A program made the position numbers and the translations under genes. A stretch of 45,821 nucleotides of DNA from Actinomycetes bacterium (GTDB lineage: Bacteria; Actinomycetota; Acidimicrobiia; Acidimicrobiales; Acidimicrobiaceae): assembly GCA_021799875.1 (NCBI GenBank), contig JAJYZP010000002.1, forward strand, positions 26,656 through 72,476, given 5' to 3'. The stretch's first letter is position 1, and each line of letters starts with the position of its first letter. This document shows positions 17,419 to 26,104 of this stretch, in pieces. A model generated the notes under the pieces. That model was not told the origin of the DNA and made no database searches. It worked only from the letters and a program-made list of their open reading frames with translations.

Positions 17419-18591
17419 TTATTGTGCGGCAAGCACCGCATGGGGCATACAGAGCTCGTCGTACTCGGAGATGACGATATCGCTCGGTTCCAGCGAACAA
17501 GCGGGACACTTCGGATCCCGACGCATCGTGTAGCTCCGGAAGCTCTCCTCCAAGGCATCGTAGGTCAAAAGACGTCCAGCGAGTGTATCACCGAGACCAA
17601 GCAGGATTTTGATCGCTTCCATAGCCTGAATCGATCCAATGATTCCAGGTAGAACTCCAAGAACACCGGCCTCAGCGCAGGACGGTGCTAGATCGGCCGG
17701 TGGCGGTTCCGGCACAAAGCACCGATAGCAGGGTCCTACATAAGGGTCAAAGACCGTGACCTGGCCCTCAAAGCGAAAGATTGAACCGTGAACGACTGGA
17801 ATGTTCGCCTTCAAGGCAGCATCATTGACGAGGTAGCGAGTTGGGAAGTTGTCAGTACCGTCGACAATGACGTCGTACCCGTCGATTATCTCCATGATGT
17901 TGTCGGCACTGAGGCGCACGTCATGCGTTCGAACCTGAACGTCTGGATTGAGCAACTGAAGAGTTTTACGCGCCGAGTCCACCTTTCGGTCGCCGATGCG
18001 TTCTAAGTTATGGAAGAGCTGTCGCTGCAAATTGGAAGCATCCACAACGTCCATATCGACGATCCCGATGGTTCCTACTCCGGCGGCTCCCAGATACATC
18101 CCGGCCGGAGATCCGAGTCCACCAGCACCGAGCAACAGCGCGCTACTGCTGAGGAGACGCTGCTGGCCGTCGACCCCAACTTCAGGCAGCAGTAGATGGC
18201 GATGGTATCGATTGCGTTGATCAGAGGTGAGCGAGACCGGTACCGACCAGTCTAAACCCTCATCCTTCCAGCGATTGAACCCTCCTGCAAGTGAGAGAAC
18301 GTTTTCGTACCCAAGCCTTGAGAGACTCTGTGTAGCAAAGGCGGAACGTACGCCGCCGGCGCAGTACACCACGACAGGAGCCGACTTATCAGGGATCTTA
18401 CCCTCTACTTGAATCTCGAGATTTCCTCGGGGAATAAATACAGCTCCTGAGATCATCCCTTGGTCGTACTCATCCTGCTCACGCACGTCAAGAAAAGTCC
18501 AACCACTCCTCCGAAGCTCTGCAGCCTCCCGAGGGTCAACCTCTCGAATCTCTGCCTTGGCCTGACCTAGAAGCTCTCGAAAACTCGCCAT
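17419..18591 (-). CDS. ThiF/MoeB-type adenylyltransferase with N-terminal rhodanese domain
   Basis: The 390-residue protein activates the C-terminal glycine of a ubiquitin-like sulfur carrier (MoaD or ThiS type) as an acyl-adenylate and probably loads sulfur on it. Residues about 15-115 are a rhodanese domain (TFLDVREQDEYDQGMISGA; active-site loop YCAGGVRSA with the persulfide Cys). Residues about 125-380 are the E1-like domain: RYHRHLLLPEVGVDGQQRL, the nucleotide motif LLGAGGLGSPAGMYLGAAGV, DNFPTRYLVNDA, and two zinc CxxC pairs (CYRC and CPAC). In the well-known MoeZ/MOCS3 proteins the rhodanese follows the E1 domain; here the order is reversed. AGGAAAGGG lies upstream of the ATG. The cognate carrier is not in this window. 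Confidence 0.92.
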   Translation of the reverse strand: MASFRELLGQAKAEIREVDPREAAELRRSGWTFLDVREQDEYDQGMISGAVFIPRGNLEIQVEGKIPDKSAPVVVYCAGGVRSAFATQSLSRLGYENVLSLAGGFNRWKDEGLDWSVPVSLTSDQRNRYHRHLLLPEVGVDGQQRLLSSSALLLGAGGLGSPAGMYLGAAGVGTIGIVDMDVVDASNLQRQLFHNLERIGDRKVDSARKTLQLLNPDVQVRTHDVRLSADNIMEIIDGYDVIVDGTDNFPTRYLVNDAALKANIPVVHGSIFRFEGQVTVFDPYVGPCYRCFVPEPPPADLAPSCAEAGVLGVLPGIIGSIQAMEAIKILLGLGDTLAGRLLTYDALEESFRSYTMRRDPKCPACSLEPSDIVISEYDELCMPHAVLAAQ

Positions 18592-19058
18592 CCGTGCCCT
18601 TTCCTAACGTCTCACTAAAACCCTATTATCTCAGTCAACAATGAGCGTCACCCGGGGCGTCCCCTCTCTGATCAACAACGCTCCCTAGCACTGAAGTTGA
18701 TCGACCATCGCCTCAGAACCAAACTCCTGTCCCTGTGTCGCATCAAAAGTCACCTCTCATCAAAGGACGCTCTTTGTGATCTCGGTCGACGTTCGCTTGC
18801 CCAGAAACAAGCACCGACATACAGCCCACCCCGGACCCTCAAGCCACCTCCTCACGGTCCGCTGCACCGAGCTTGCCTACCGAGACCGGAGACTCTCCGA
18901 ATGATTCCGAGCCAAGCTAGCCAAAACGAAATCCTTGACTACCCTCTCATCCACCGCCGTTTTGGACCAAGGCCAACCCCTCTTGCGTACAGCCCTCGTG
19001 GTCTATCAACACAGGCTGGATCGCCGCACCTCACGAGCCCACCGAAACGAAGATGCAC
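18592..19058. other. Intergenic region, no supported gene
   Basis: About 470 bases between the rhodanese-ThiF start and the nitroreductase stop. A 129-codon plus-strand frame from 18697 is rich in Pro, Arg and Ser, overlaps the nitroreductase end and looks like chance. The first 70 bases are locally AT-richer (TTGACT and TTTTAG on the minus strand) and probably hold the promoter of the rhodanese-ThiF gene. Confidence 0.45.
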
Positions 19059-19670
19059 TCAGGATTGGCCATACCGTTCTCGGTGAATGACTTCAGAGCT
19101 TGGACGCCGCACTCGGCGCGCTGCAGAACCGACCTTGGCGCTCGAGCCCGGATATCCAATGGCTACTGCCCCAAGAAATCCCAATCTCTCTGGAATATCG
19201 AACGCTTCTCGAAGCTGATCTTCTCCTCGATCGATGGCAAAAAATAGGGCTCCAAGTCCGAGATCGACGACCTGAACGAGCAGGAGCATCGTCGAAAACG
19301 AACAATCCACGAGCCAATAGGGCGCCGGCCACTTCGATGCGTCGGACCAGGCAGAGGTCTGCTTGTCAGCGTCCCCATACCGCTCGACATATCTCGATTG
19401 GTCGTGGAGTGGCAGGATCACGACCGGAGCGTTGTCGAGCCCTCGATGCGTCTTCGACGATTCGAGCCAACCCGGAGTTGTCACGGCCTCGAAAAATCTA
19501 CGGCGCTGAGCGGCCGTGGTCAGCACTAAGAGTTCGACGCCTTGGCTAAATCCAGCAGACGGCGCTCGGAACGCTGCCGCAATAATCTTCTCAACGTCGT
19601 TTGCTGGGACTGGACGATCAGAGAAAGAGCGGAACATCCGCCTCCGCCGTAAAATCTCCGAGAACTCCAC
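19059..19670 (-). CDS. Nitroreductase-family FMN oxidoreductase
   Basis: This 203-residue protein has the family N-terminus LRRRRMFRSFSDRPVPANDVEKIIAAAFRAPSAG with the FMN-phosphate Arg cluster, NAPVVILPLHDQSRY in the middle, the helix DCSFSTMLLLVQVVDLGLGALFF and the GAVAIGYPG strand near the end. Substrate is unknown; relatives reduce nitro compounds, quinones or enones, and one branch forms the C-terminal domain of FbiB in F420 synthesis. The GTG start at 19670 lacks a Shine-Dalgarno and has TAGTCT six bases upstream. It is divergent from the 224-residue gene. Confidence 0.88.
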   Translation of the reverse strand: MEFSEILRRRRMFRSFSDRPVPANDVEKIIAAAFRAPSAGFSQGVELLVLTTAAQRRRFFEAVTTPGWLESSKTHRGLDNAPVVILPLHDQSRYVERYGDADKQTSAWSDASKWPAPYWLVDCSFSTMLLLVQVVDLGLGALFFAIDRGEDQLREAFDIPERLGFLGAVAIGYPGSSAKVGSAARRVRRPSSEVIHRERYGQS

Positions 19671-19676
19671 ACCAAC

Positions 19677-19682
19677 AGACTA
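19677..19682 (-). promoter_or_regulatory. Candidate -10 element TAGTCT before the nitroreductase gene
   Basis: TAGTCT on the minus strand ends 6 bases before the GTG at 19670. It is one of the eight TAGNNT-start pairs. Confidence 0.5.
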
Positions 19683-19731
19683 GTGATCAAGCCACCGTTC
19701 TCTCAGGTCATTCAGCAGTGACTCCATTTGC

Positions 19732-19760
19732 TTGCTTTTAAATGTATTTCATGTTATTGT
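19732..19760 (+). promoter_or_regulatory. Sigma-70-like promoter of the 224-aa gene
   Basis: TTGCTT (19732-19737) and TATTGT (19755-19760) are separated by 17 bases in an unusually AT-rich stretch. Transcription would start near 19767 and give a leader of about 34 bases carrying AAGGAGG (19789-19795) five bases before the ATG at 19801. This is the most conventional promoter/ribosome-site pair in the window. Confidence 0.6.
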
Positions 19761-19800
19761 ATATCTCGACATGGACGTCAAATAAGCCAAGGAGGGCACC

Positions 19801-20475
19801 ATGATTGGCAGCCAGAGTACGCCACATCTCAGCGATCGTCGCGTAGCCTCGACCGAACCATCCAGGGAAAGACCGGGGACTACTGACTACGGCGTCGAAC
19901 TTGAGTCAGAGATCACGCTCGAGAAGTGGTCCGATCCACTTCTCGAGCAGCTCGGCTATCCAGTGGATTCAGAGTATGTCGAATACTTTTGGCTGCCAAT
20001 CCTCGGTCCGTCGTCCATCTGGCTACTCCGCCGGACGTCCAACCTCCTACGTCACACAGGGCAGCGCTCGGTGGTAGTCGCAAGCGATGAATTCGGTCGC
20101 TCTCTCGGCCTCGGGAGCGTCAGCGGCGGGCGATCCCTGCTTGCCAAGACGATCACACGATGCATTCACTTCGATGTCGCTCGACCAGGTGGTTCAACGA
20201 GCCTCGAGGTCCGGAGCCACCTCGGACCACTCACACAACGACAACTAGACCGGTTACCAACTTCGCTCCAAGCAACACACCGGACGCAGTGTCACTCGAA
20301 GATCGAACAAGCGCTACTGAGTCAACGAAAGCGAGCTCGCCAAATGGGGCTCTCGCTCTTCAACTTGGGTGAGGACCTCTCAAACATAGCGACGCGCCTC
20401 AGGTCTTGGCACTTCACCGACGAGCTCATCGACGATGTCATGACCTGGCTAGATCGCCGCAATACAACAACGTAA
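19801..20475 (+). CDS. Unrecognised protein, possibly winged-helix DNA-binding
   Basis: The 224-residue protein has a disordered, charged N-terminus of about 45 residues, then a compact domain: EYFWLPILGPSSIWLLRR (about 60-77), a turn, VVVASDEFGRSLGLGSVSGG and LLAKTITRCIHFDVARPGG, then SLEVRSHLGPLTQRQLDRLP. The helix, helix, glycine-rich loop, helix and beta-hairpin pattern resembles a winged helix, but this is inference from the pattern. I have an impression of similar uncharacterised actinobacterial proteins and cannot verify it. A C-terminal basic helix (QRKRARQMG) precedes an acidic amphipathic helix. Expression signals are strong: AAGGAGG, the promoter listed, and a perfect hairpin right after the stop, so it is a monocistronic gene. 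It is the only regulator-like protein in the window. Confidence 0.85.
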   Translation: MIGSQSTPHLSDRRVASTEPSRERPGTTDYGVELESEITLEKWSDPLLEQLGYPVDSEYVEYFWLPILGPSSIWLLRRTSNLLRHTGQRSVVVASDEFGRSLGLGSVSGGRSLLAKTITRCIHFDVARPGGSTSLEVRSHLGPLTQRQLDRLPTSLQATHRTQCHSKIEQALLSQRKRARQMGLSLFNLGEDLSNIATRLRSWHFTDELIDDVMTWLDRRNTTT

Positions 20476-20481
20476 CCAATC

Positions 20482-20525
20482 CCTCCGTCGATCACGCACT
20501 CTCTGATGTGCGTGATCGACGGAGG
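20482..20525. terminator. Perfect 18-bp hairpin between convergent genes
   Basis: CCTCCGTCGATCACGCAC (20482-20499) pairs perfectly with 20508-20525 around an 8-base loop. It starts 6 bases after the stop of the 224-aa gene and ends 11 bases before the stop of pepA, so it can end transcription in both directions. No T tract follows on either strand. Confidence 0.85.
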
Positions 20526-20536
20526 TCACGTTCTTA

Positions 20537-21943
20537 CTATCTCCTCGTTGCAAGCCAGGTGGCAAGCGTTCGCACCCCAAAACCGGTAGCACCTGGTCCG
20601 GAGTAACCATCAACAGAGTCTGTAAGCTCGCTACCAGCCACATCGAGATGCGCCCAACTTGCGGCCCCGACGAACTCGCGAAGAAGCAGACCTGCTGCGA
20701 TCGCACCGGCCTCGCCGGCCTTACCGATATTCTTCATATCTGCAATATCAGAAGCAATATGTTTCTTGTACCGATCTGGCAGCGGGAGCGGCCAGAACTC
20801 CTCACCGGTCTCATCACCGATCTGACGAAGCTCTGTCATAAGTTCGTCGCTCGTGCCCATAATCGCCCCGATCTCGCTCCCAAGCGCCACGACCTTCGCC
20901 CCGGTCAACGTTGCGATATCGACGATCTGGTCACAGCCGTCTTCAACGGCGAGCGAAAGTGCATCAGCTAAGACGAGTCGCCCTTCAGCATCTGTATTCA
21001 AGACCTCGATCGTCTTCCCGTTACGAGCGGTGAGCACATCCCCAGGCTTCTGCGCAGAACCAGAGGGAAGATTCTCCGTCAGGGCCATGTACCCATAGAC
21101 CTCAGCACGTACCCCCAGCTTGCTCAGCGCCGCCATAGTACCGAGAACAATCGCGGCACCTGCCATATCACCCTTCATAGCCATCATGCCCGTACCCGAC
21201 TTCAACGAGAGGCCACCGGAGTCAAAAGTGATACCCTTGCCCACCAGTCCAATCTTCGGCCCTTGGCCTCCATCTCTAGGAACGTAGTGCAGACGAAGCA
21301 TTCTGGGGGGCTCGTTGGATCCTCTCGCCACCCCCAAAAGGCCACCAAGCCCCTCTCTTGCGGCATCGTTCTCATCCCAGACTCGAACCTCGAGCTGCTG
21401 CGAGCTTGCTATCTCCTCCGCCATCTCAACAAAGCGTCGGGGAGTCATCACCGAAGGCGGTTCATTCACGAGATCACGAACGACCATAACCGAGTCGCAA
21501 AGAGTCACCGCTCGGTCTATGCCAGCTTGCAATGCTTCCCGGTCTTGTGGCGAGCCAACCAGAGCAACGGTAACCCTCGCCCTCGCAGAAGGCTGCGGCA
21601 GGCTCGAAGAGGTTCGATAACGATCGAATCGATATCCTCCAAGGAGCAGACCCTCGGTCAGTGCTTGTGCAAGCTTCTCGACTCCGAACCCAGTGATCGC
21701 ACTCACGTCAAGTCGAACACTACCGCTCACGTCACTTCTTCGTATCAGCCCAGAACCAATTCGGCGAAGCTTCTCGCTCGTCAAAGCGGATAGTTCGCCA
21801 GCCCCTACATCCCAGACGATCGCTCCGCCTTCAATACGAGCCCTTGAAACCCCAATCTCACGGTCCTCACCAGGTCCACTCACAAGAACAAAGGACGGCG
21901 CCTCATCCTCTGCAGCGACGATCACCTCTACTCGAGTACCCAC
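20537..21943 (-). CDS. pepA: Leucyl aminopeptidase, M17 family
   Basis: PepA is a cytoplasmic hexameric enzyme that removes N-terminal residues using two metal ions. The 468-residue protein has the variable N-terminal domain and then the catalytic domain with GLVGKGITFDSGGLSLKSG (metal-binding Lys and Asp), MKGDMAGAAIVLG, and the family signature NTDAEGRLVLADAL. ATLTGAKVVALGSEIGAIMG and the C-terminal GAGATGFGVRTLATWL-like segment complete it. The GTG start at 21943 is 3 bases after the pduO stop, so the two are one transcription unit. GAAAGGGG lies about 10 bases upstream, within pduO. Confidence 0.95.
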   Translation of the reverse strand: MGTRVEVIVAAEDEAPSFVLVSGPGEDREIGVSRARIEGGAIVWDVGAGELSALTSEKLRRIGSGLIRRSDVSGSVRLDVSAITGFGVEKLAQALTEGLLLGGYRFDRYRTSSSLPQPSARARVTVALVGSPQDREALQAGIDRAVTLCDSVMVVRDLVNEPPSVMTPRRFVEMAEEIASSQQLEVRVWDENDAAREGLGGLLGVARGSNEPPRMLRLHYVPRDGGQGPKIGLVGKGITFDSGGLSLKSGTGMMAMKGDMAGAAIVLGTMAALSKLGVRAEVYGYMALTENLPSGSAQKPGDVLTARNGKTIEVLNTDAEGRLVLADALSLAVEDGCDQIVDIATLTGAKVVALGSEIGAIMGTSDELMTELRQIGDETGEEFWPLPLPDRYKKHIASDIADMKNIGKAGEAGAIAAGLLLREFVGAASWAHLDVAGSELTDSVDGYSGPGATGFGVRTLATWLATRR

Positions 21944-21946
21944 TCT

Positions 21947-22501
21947 TCAATACCCCTTTCGCTCAGCGTCTCTCACTTTGAGATGCGTTGTCTCTTGCCA
22001 ACGAGCCATGATCCACAAGAGATCGGACAGCCGGTTGAGATACGCTCCAACGAGCGAATCATGAACCTCGTCAACGAAATCGACCGCTATCCGCTCAGCT
22101 CGCCGAACCGTAGTTCTTGCGACGTCGAGCCTCGCAGAGGTCATAGTCTCACCCGGAACGACGAACTCGGTCGGCATCTCCACCAGATCGCTGAGATGAT
22201 CGATCTCATGCTCTAAAAACTCGATCATCTCACTGCTCACCATCGAAGAACCCGGCACAAGCTTTGTCCGATTCGATGGCAGCGTGGCAACCTCGGCCAT
22301 TACGATCCAGAGATCGCTCTCAAGGTGCACACAGAGCGGACCGAGTTCGGAATCGTCCGATCCAGCCCGAACGACACCGATCGCCGACTGTGCCTCATCG
22401 ATCGCGCCATTCAACTCAATGGCCACGGATCGCTTTGACACCCGCCCCCCATACAGTAGGCCGGTGGTACCGTCATCACCTTTTCTCGTGTAGATCTTCA
22501 C
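21947..22501 (-). CDS. pduO: Cob(I)alamin adenosyltransferase, PduO type
   Basis: This enzyme transfers the adenosyl group of ATP to cob(I)alamin, giving the coenzyme used by acyl-CoA mutases. The 184-residue protein has the family start KIYTRKGDDGTTGLLYGGRVSK (ATP-binding), ELNGAIDEAQSAIGVVRAG, the segment FVVPGETMTSARLDVARTTVRRAER and YLNRLSDLLWIMAR. The GTG start at 22501 has no evident ribosome site; TAGCCT stands 9 bases upstream. It heads the pepA unit and is divergent from metH with 55 bases between start codons. The mutase at 15749-17326 is the obvious customer. Confidence 0.94.
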   Translation of the reverse strand: MKIYTRKGDDGTTGLLYGGRVSKRSVAIELNGAIDEAQSAIGVVRAGSDDSELGPLCVHLESDLWIVMAEVATLPSNRTKLVPGSSMVSSEMIEFLEHEIDHLSDLVEMPTEFVVPGETMTSARLDVARTTVRRAERIAVDFVDEVHDSLVGAYLNRLSDLLWIMARWQETTHLKVRDAERKGY

Positions 22502-22543
22502 GCTTCAAGGAGGCTAGTGGTAAACGCTCGACAGCAGATCAAC

Positions 22544-22549
22544 TAGCCT
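22544..22549 (+). promoter_or_regulatory. Candidate -10 element TAGCCT of a leaderless metH transcript
   Basis: TAGCCT ends 7 bases before the metH GTG at 22557. The AGAGGGG next to the start is too close to act as a ribosome site, so a leaderless message is the simplest reading. Confidence 0.5.
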
Positions 22550-22556
22550 CAGAGGG

Positions 22557-25500
22557 GTGACACAATACCTCGACCTTGTCGGGCGAGAACTCGTAATCTT
22601 CGACGGAGCTATGGGATCGAACCTACAGCTCCTCGACCTCAACGAAGACGACTTCGGCGGACCCTCTCTCGAAGGATGCAACGAGGCCTTGGTGTTCTCC
22701 CGTCCCGACGCAATTGCGGGAGTTCACGCTTCCTTCTTAGAGGTCGGAGTGGATGTCGTTGAGACCGATACCTTCGGTGCCTTCTCCGTCGTGCTCAATG
22801 AGTATGGCCTCGCCGAACAGAGCTACAAGATCAACCGACGTGCAGCTGAGATCGCACGAGAGGTAGCGACGAGCTATACAACGAAGAGCCATCCCCGTTT
22901 CGTCGCCGGAAGCGTGGGACCTGGAACCAAGTTCCCTTCGCTTGGACAGATTCGCTTCGCCGATCTCCGCGATTCGTACGAGGTCCAGTGCCGAGGTCTC
23001 CTTGATGGAGGGGTTGACCTCATCATCATTGAAACGATGTTCGACCTCCTTACCGCCAAGGCCGCAGTCATCGCTGCACGACGAGCAATGACCGCAAGTG
23101 GCCGCTCGGTTCCACTTCAGGTGCAAGTAACTATCGAACTCACCGGAAGAATGCTGCCAGGAACCGAGATCGGTGCTGCTCTCACCTCGCTCGCCGCGCT
23201 GAAGGTCGATGTGCTCGGAATCAACTGCGCCACCGGTCCAAAGGAAATGAGCGAACACCTCCGGTTCCTCTCCCAACACACTGCCATACCAATCTCGTGC
23301 CTACCGAACGCCGGTCTGCCTTCGGTCGTTGACGGGGCGATGCACTACGACCTCACACCGACCGAATTAGCGCAGTACCATCGGCGATTCGTCTCAGAAT
23401 TCGGAGTCTCTGTCATTGGAGGGTGCTGCGGAACCACGCCAGCTCATTTAGAGGCCGTCGTGGCGGCAACGCGAGATTTAGAGATTCAGCGCTCATCTAT
23501 CGAAATGGAGCCCTCAGTTTCGTCCCTCTATAGTTCTGTCGAGATTCACCAGGACTTGAGCTATCTCGCAGTTGGAGAGCGTACCAACGCAAATGGCTCA
23601 CGTCGCTTTCGCGAGGCAATGCTCGACGAAGACTGGGATACCTGTCTCGAGATCGCGCAGGAGCAGACGCGAGATGGAGCTCACCTCATCGACCTCTGCG
23701 TTGATTACACCGGATCGGACGGTGTGGCAATCATGGACACCCTCGCTTCACGCCTGGCCACACAGTCGACGCTCCCCATCATGATCGACTCGACCGAGTC
23801 CAATGTCGTCGAGACAGCTTTACAGTGGCTCGGAGGGCGACCGATCATCAACTCCGTCAATCTTGAAGACGGTGCAGGACCTGGCACTCGACTCGACGCC
23901 TTCCTCACCCTCGCAGCCACCTACGGTGCGGCTGTGGTCTGCACGTGCATAGATGAAGTCGGACAGGCACGCGACGCTGCGTGGAAGCTTCGGGCTGCCA
24001 AGGCAATCTATGAGTTAGCCACGACTCGCTACGGACTACGCCCAGAAGATCTGATCTTTGATCCACTCGTCCTCCCGATATCAACAGGCATGGAGGAATC
24101 AAGGCGAGACGGCCTGGAAACGATCGCAGGCATCAAAGCGATTAAAGAAAATCTTCCTGGAAGCTTTACGATTATTGGACTCTCCAATATCTCCTTCGGT
24201 CTCCGCCCTGCCGCACGGGAGGTTCTCAACTCCGTCTTTCTCGACGAATGCCGACGCAACGGACTCGATGCAGCGATAGCCCATCCCTCAAAGATCATTC
24301 CACTTGGCAAGATCTCCGAGGAACAGCGCCAGACCTGCCTAGACCTCATCTACGACCGTAGAACCCCCGACTACGACCCTCTCTCTCGTCTCATCGAAAT
24401 CTTCGAAGGCCAAGACGGATCTCAATCCGAGCAAGTAGATATCGCCGTACTCCCTCTTCGAGAGCGACTCTATCGACGGATTGTTGACGGTAATAAGCGA
24501 GGTCTCGAAGATGACCTCGAGCAGGCTCTCAACGAAGGACTTCTCCCCTTAGAGATCATCAACGAGATTCTACTCGAAGCCATGAAAGAGGTCGGAGAGC
24601 TCTTTGGTGCCGGCACCATGCAGCTGCCTTTCGTACTCTCTTCAGCCGAGACGATGAAGCTAGCAGTTGCGTTCCTTGAGCCGTATATGGAGAAGAACGA
24701 AGGTCAGAGACGAGGACGAATCGTTCTTGCGACCGTCAAAGGGGACGTCCACGACATCGGTAAGAATCTCGTGGATATTATCTTGACCAACAACGGCTAC
24801 GAAGTCTTTAACCTCGGGATCAAGGTCTCAATTGGCGAGATGATTCGAACCGCTCTTGAGGTCGACGCCCATGCGATTGGGATGAGCGGGCTGCTTGTCA
24901 AGTCTACGCTCATCATGCGAGACAACCTTGAGGAGCTCAACGAACAGTCGCTCGAGCGATTCCCCGTCATCTTGGGCGGTGCGGCGCTCACTCGGACCTA
25001 TGTCGAGCGAGACCTACGATCGATCTATAGGGGTCGGCTCTTCTATGGCAAGGATGCATTCGAAGGTCTCGCTGTCATGAATCGTCTCTTGGAGATCGAA
25101 CAAAGCGGGGAGGATGATTCGTTCGGTCGAGTGCCGAGCACGAGCAAAGTTCAGCGCCGCATCAGATCGCTAGAACCGTCTTTCGCCACCTCTACCGAAC
25201 GTTCACCGGAGATCGATACCACGAATAAGATCTTTCCACCGCCATTTCTCGGCACTCAGGTCGTCAAGGGCCTTGCGATCGAAGAGATTGCTACGTACAT
25301 CAACGAAACTGCGCTTTTCCGACACCAGTGGGGCTACCGGCCCCAAGGCGGCGAGTCTGACGCTGAATTTAAAGAGCGAATCCGCTCGATCTTGCGAGTT
25401 GAACTAGAGAAAGCCACCGCCCAGCAGGTCCTGACACCTATGGTCGCCTATGGGTACTTTGTCGCTGGTCGGGACGGCAATGACTTGGTGATTTTCGAGG

Positions 25501-26015
25501 ACGAGAGCAGAAAAGAAGAGGTCGCTCGCTTCACCTTCCCCCGACAAAACCACGAGCCGTTTTACTGTATCGCAGACTTCTACAGGTCAATCGACTCCGA
25601 GGAGCGCGACTACGCCGCATTCCACGTCGTCACGCAGGGACTTGAGGTCTCCCGACGCACCCAAGAGCTCTTCAGTGCTAACGCCTATCAAGACTATCTG
25701 CATCTTCATGGGCTCGGAGTTGAGATGGCCGAGGCTCTCGCCGAATACTGGCACTTTCGAATACGACAAGAGTGGGGCTTTAGCGATGAAGACGGTCCAA
25801 CTCTCGCAGGCCTCTTCAAGCAGCAGTATCGCGGAGGGCGATACTCCTGGGGCTATCCCGCATGCCCTAACCTCGAAGACAATGAGACCGTCGTGCGGCT
25901 CCTTCAAGCAGATCGCATTGGGGTCTCGGTCAGTGAAGGCTTCCAGCTCCATCCCGAACAGAGCACCTCGGCGATCATCGTTCACCACCCCCAGGCGAAG
26001 TACTTCATCGCCTAG
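22557..26015 (+). CDS. metH: Cobalamin-dependent methionine synthase
   Basis: MetH methylates homocysteine with methyl-tetrahydrofolate through methylcobalamin. The 1152-residue protein contains all four modules. The homocysteine domain (about 1-310) begins with VIFDGAMGSNLQ and has zinc ligands Cys224, Cys290 and Cys291 (GGCCGTTP). The folate domain (about 335-600) has VGERTNANGSRRFRE and MIDSTESNVVETALQ. The B12 domain (about 640-870) has DVHDIGKN with the cobalt ligand His732. The reactivation domain (about 900-1152) includes HQWGYRP and a C-terminal ACPNLEDNETV segment. The GTG at 22557 is the only start that fits: an in-frame stop lies at 22521-22523. It is divergent from pduO, another B12 gene. 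Confidence 0.97.
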   Translation: MTQYLDLVGRELVIFDGAMGSNLQLLDLNEDDFGGPSLEGCNEALVFSRPDAIAGVHASFLEVGVDVVETDTFGAFSVVLNEYGLAEQSYKINRRAAEIAREVATSYTTKSHPRFVAGSVGPGTKFPSLGQIRFADLRDSYEVQCRGLLDGGVDLIIIETMFDLLTAKAAVIAARRAMTASGRSVPLQVQVTIELTGRMLPGTEIGAALTSLAALKVDVLGINCATGPKEMSEHLRFLSQHTAIPISCLPNAGLPSVVDGAMHYDLTPTELAQYHRRFVSEFGVSVIGGCCGTTPAHLEAVVAATRDLEIQRSSIEMEPSVSSLYSSVEIHQDLSYLAVGERTNANGSRRFREAMLDEDWDTCLEIAQEQTRDGAHLIDLCVDYTGSDGVAIMDTLASRLATQSTLPIMIDSTESNVVETALQWLGGRPIINSVNLEDGAGPGTRLDAFLTLAATYGAAVVCTCIDEVGQARDAAWKLRAAKAIYELATTRYGLRPEDLIFDPLVLPISTGMEESRRDGLETIAGIKAIKENLPGSFTIIGLSNISFGLRPAAREVLNSVFLDECRRNGLDAAIAHPSKIIPLGKISEEQRQTCLDLIYDRRTPDYDPLSRLIEIFEGQDGSQSEQVDIAVLPLRERLYRRIVDGNKRGLEDDLEQALNEGLLPLEIINEILLEAMKEVGELFGAGTMQLPFVLSSAETMKLAVAFLEPYMEKNEGQRRGRIVLATVKGDVHDIGKNLVDIILTNNGYEVFNLGIKVSIGEMIRTALEVDAHAIGMSGLLVKSTLIMRDNLEELNEQSLERFPVILGGAALTRTYVERDLRSIYRGRLFYGKDAFEGLAVMNRLLEIEQSGEDDSFGRVPSTSKVQRRIRSLEPSFATSTERSPEIDTTNKIFPPPFLGTQVVKGLAIEEIATYINETALFRHQWGYRPQGGESDAEFKERIRSILRVELEKATAQQVLTPMVAYGYFVAGRDGNDLVIFEDESRKEEVARFTFPRQNHEPFYCIADFYRSIDSEERDYAAFHVVTQGLEVSRRTQELFSANAYQDYLHLHGLGVEMAEALAEYWHFRIRQEWGFSDEDGPTLAGLFKQQYRGGRYSWGYPACPNLEDNETVVRLLQADRIGVSVSEGFQLHPEQSTSAIIVHHPQAKYFIA

Positions 26016-26056
26016 GGTAGGCCATCGAAAGGGACGTCTCTTAGCGGTTTTGCTGA

Positions 26057-26104
26057 CGTACCTTGACGATCGGTCGACAATCAGTCAACGACCGTCAAGG
26101 TACG
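26057..26104. terminator. 12-bp inverted repeat ending metH and the M24 peptidase gene
   Basis: CGTACCTTGACG (26057-26068) pairs with 26093-26104, and further pairs are possible inside (CGGTCG with CGACCG). It lies 40 bases after the metH stop and overlaps the last codons and stop of the convergent peptidase gene, so it can serve both. Confidence 0.65.

Noticed and set aside
18697-19086. 129-codon plus-strand frame
   Set aside because: Pro/Arg/Ser-rich, no ribosome site, and it overlaps the end of the nitroreductase gene.
22502-22556. Cobalamin riboswitch ahead of metH or pduO
   Set aside because: The divergent gap is only 55 bases, too short for the roughly 200-base element, and no B12-box-like sequence is seen.
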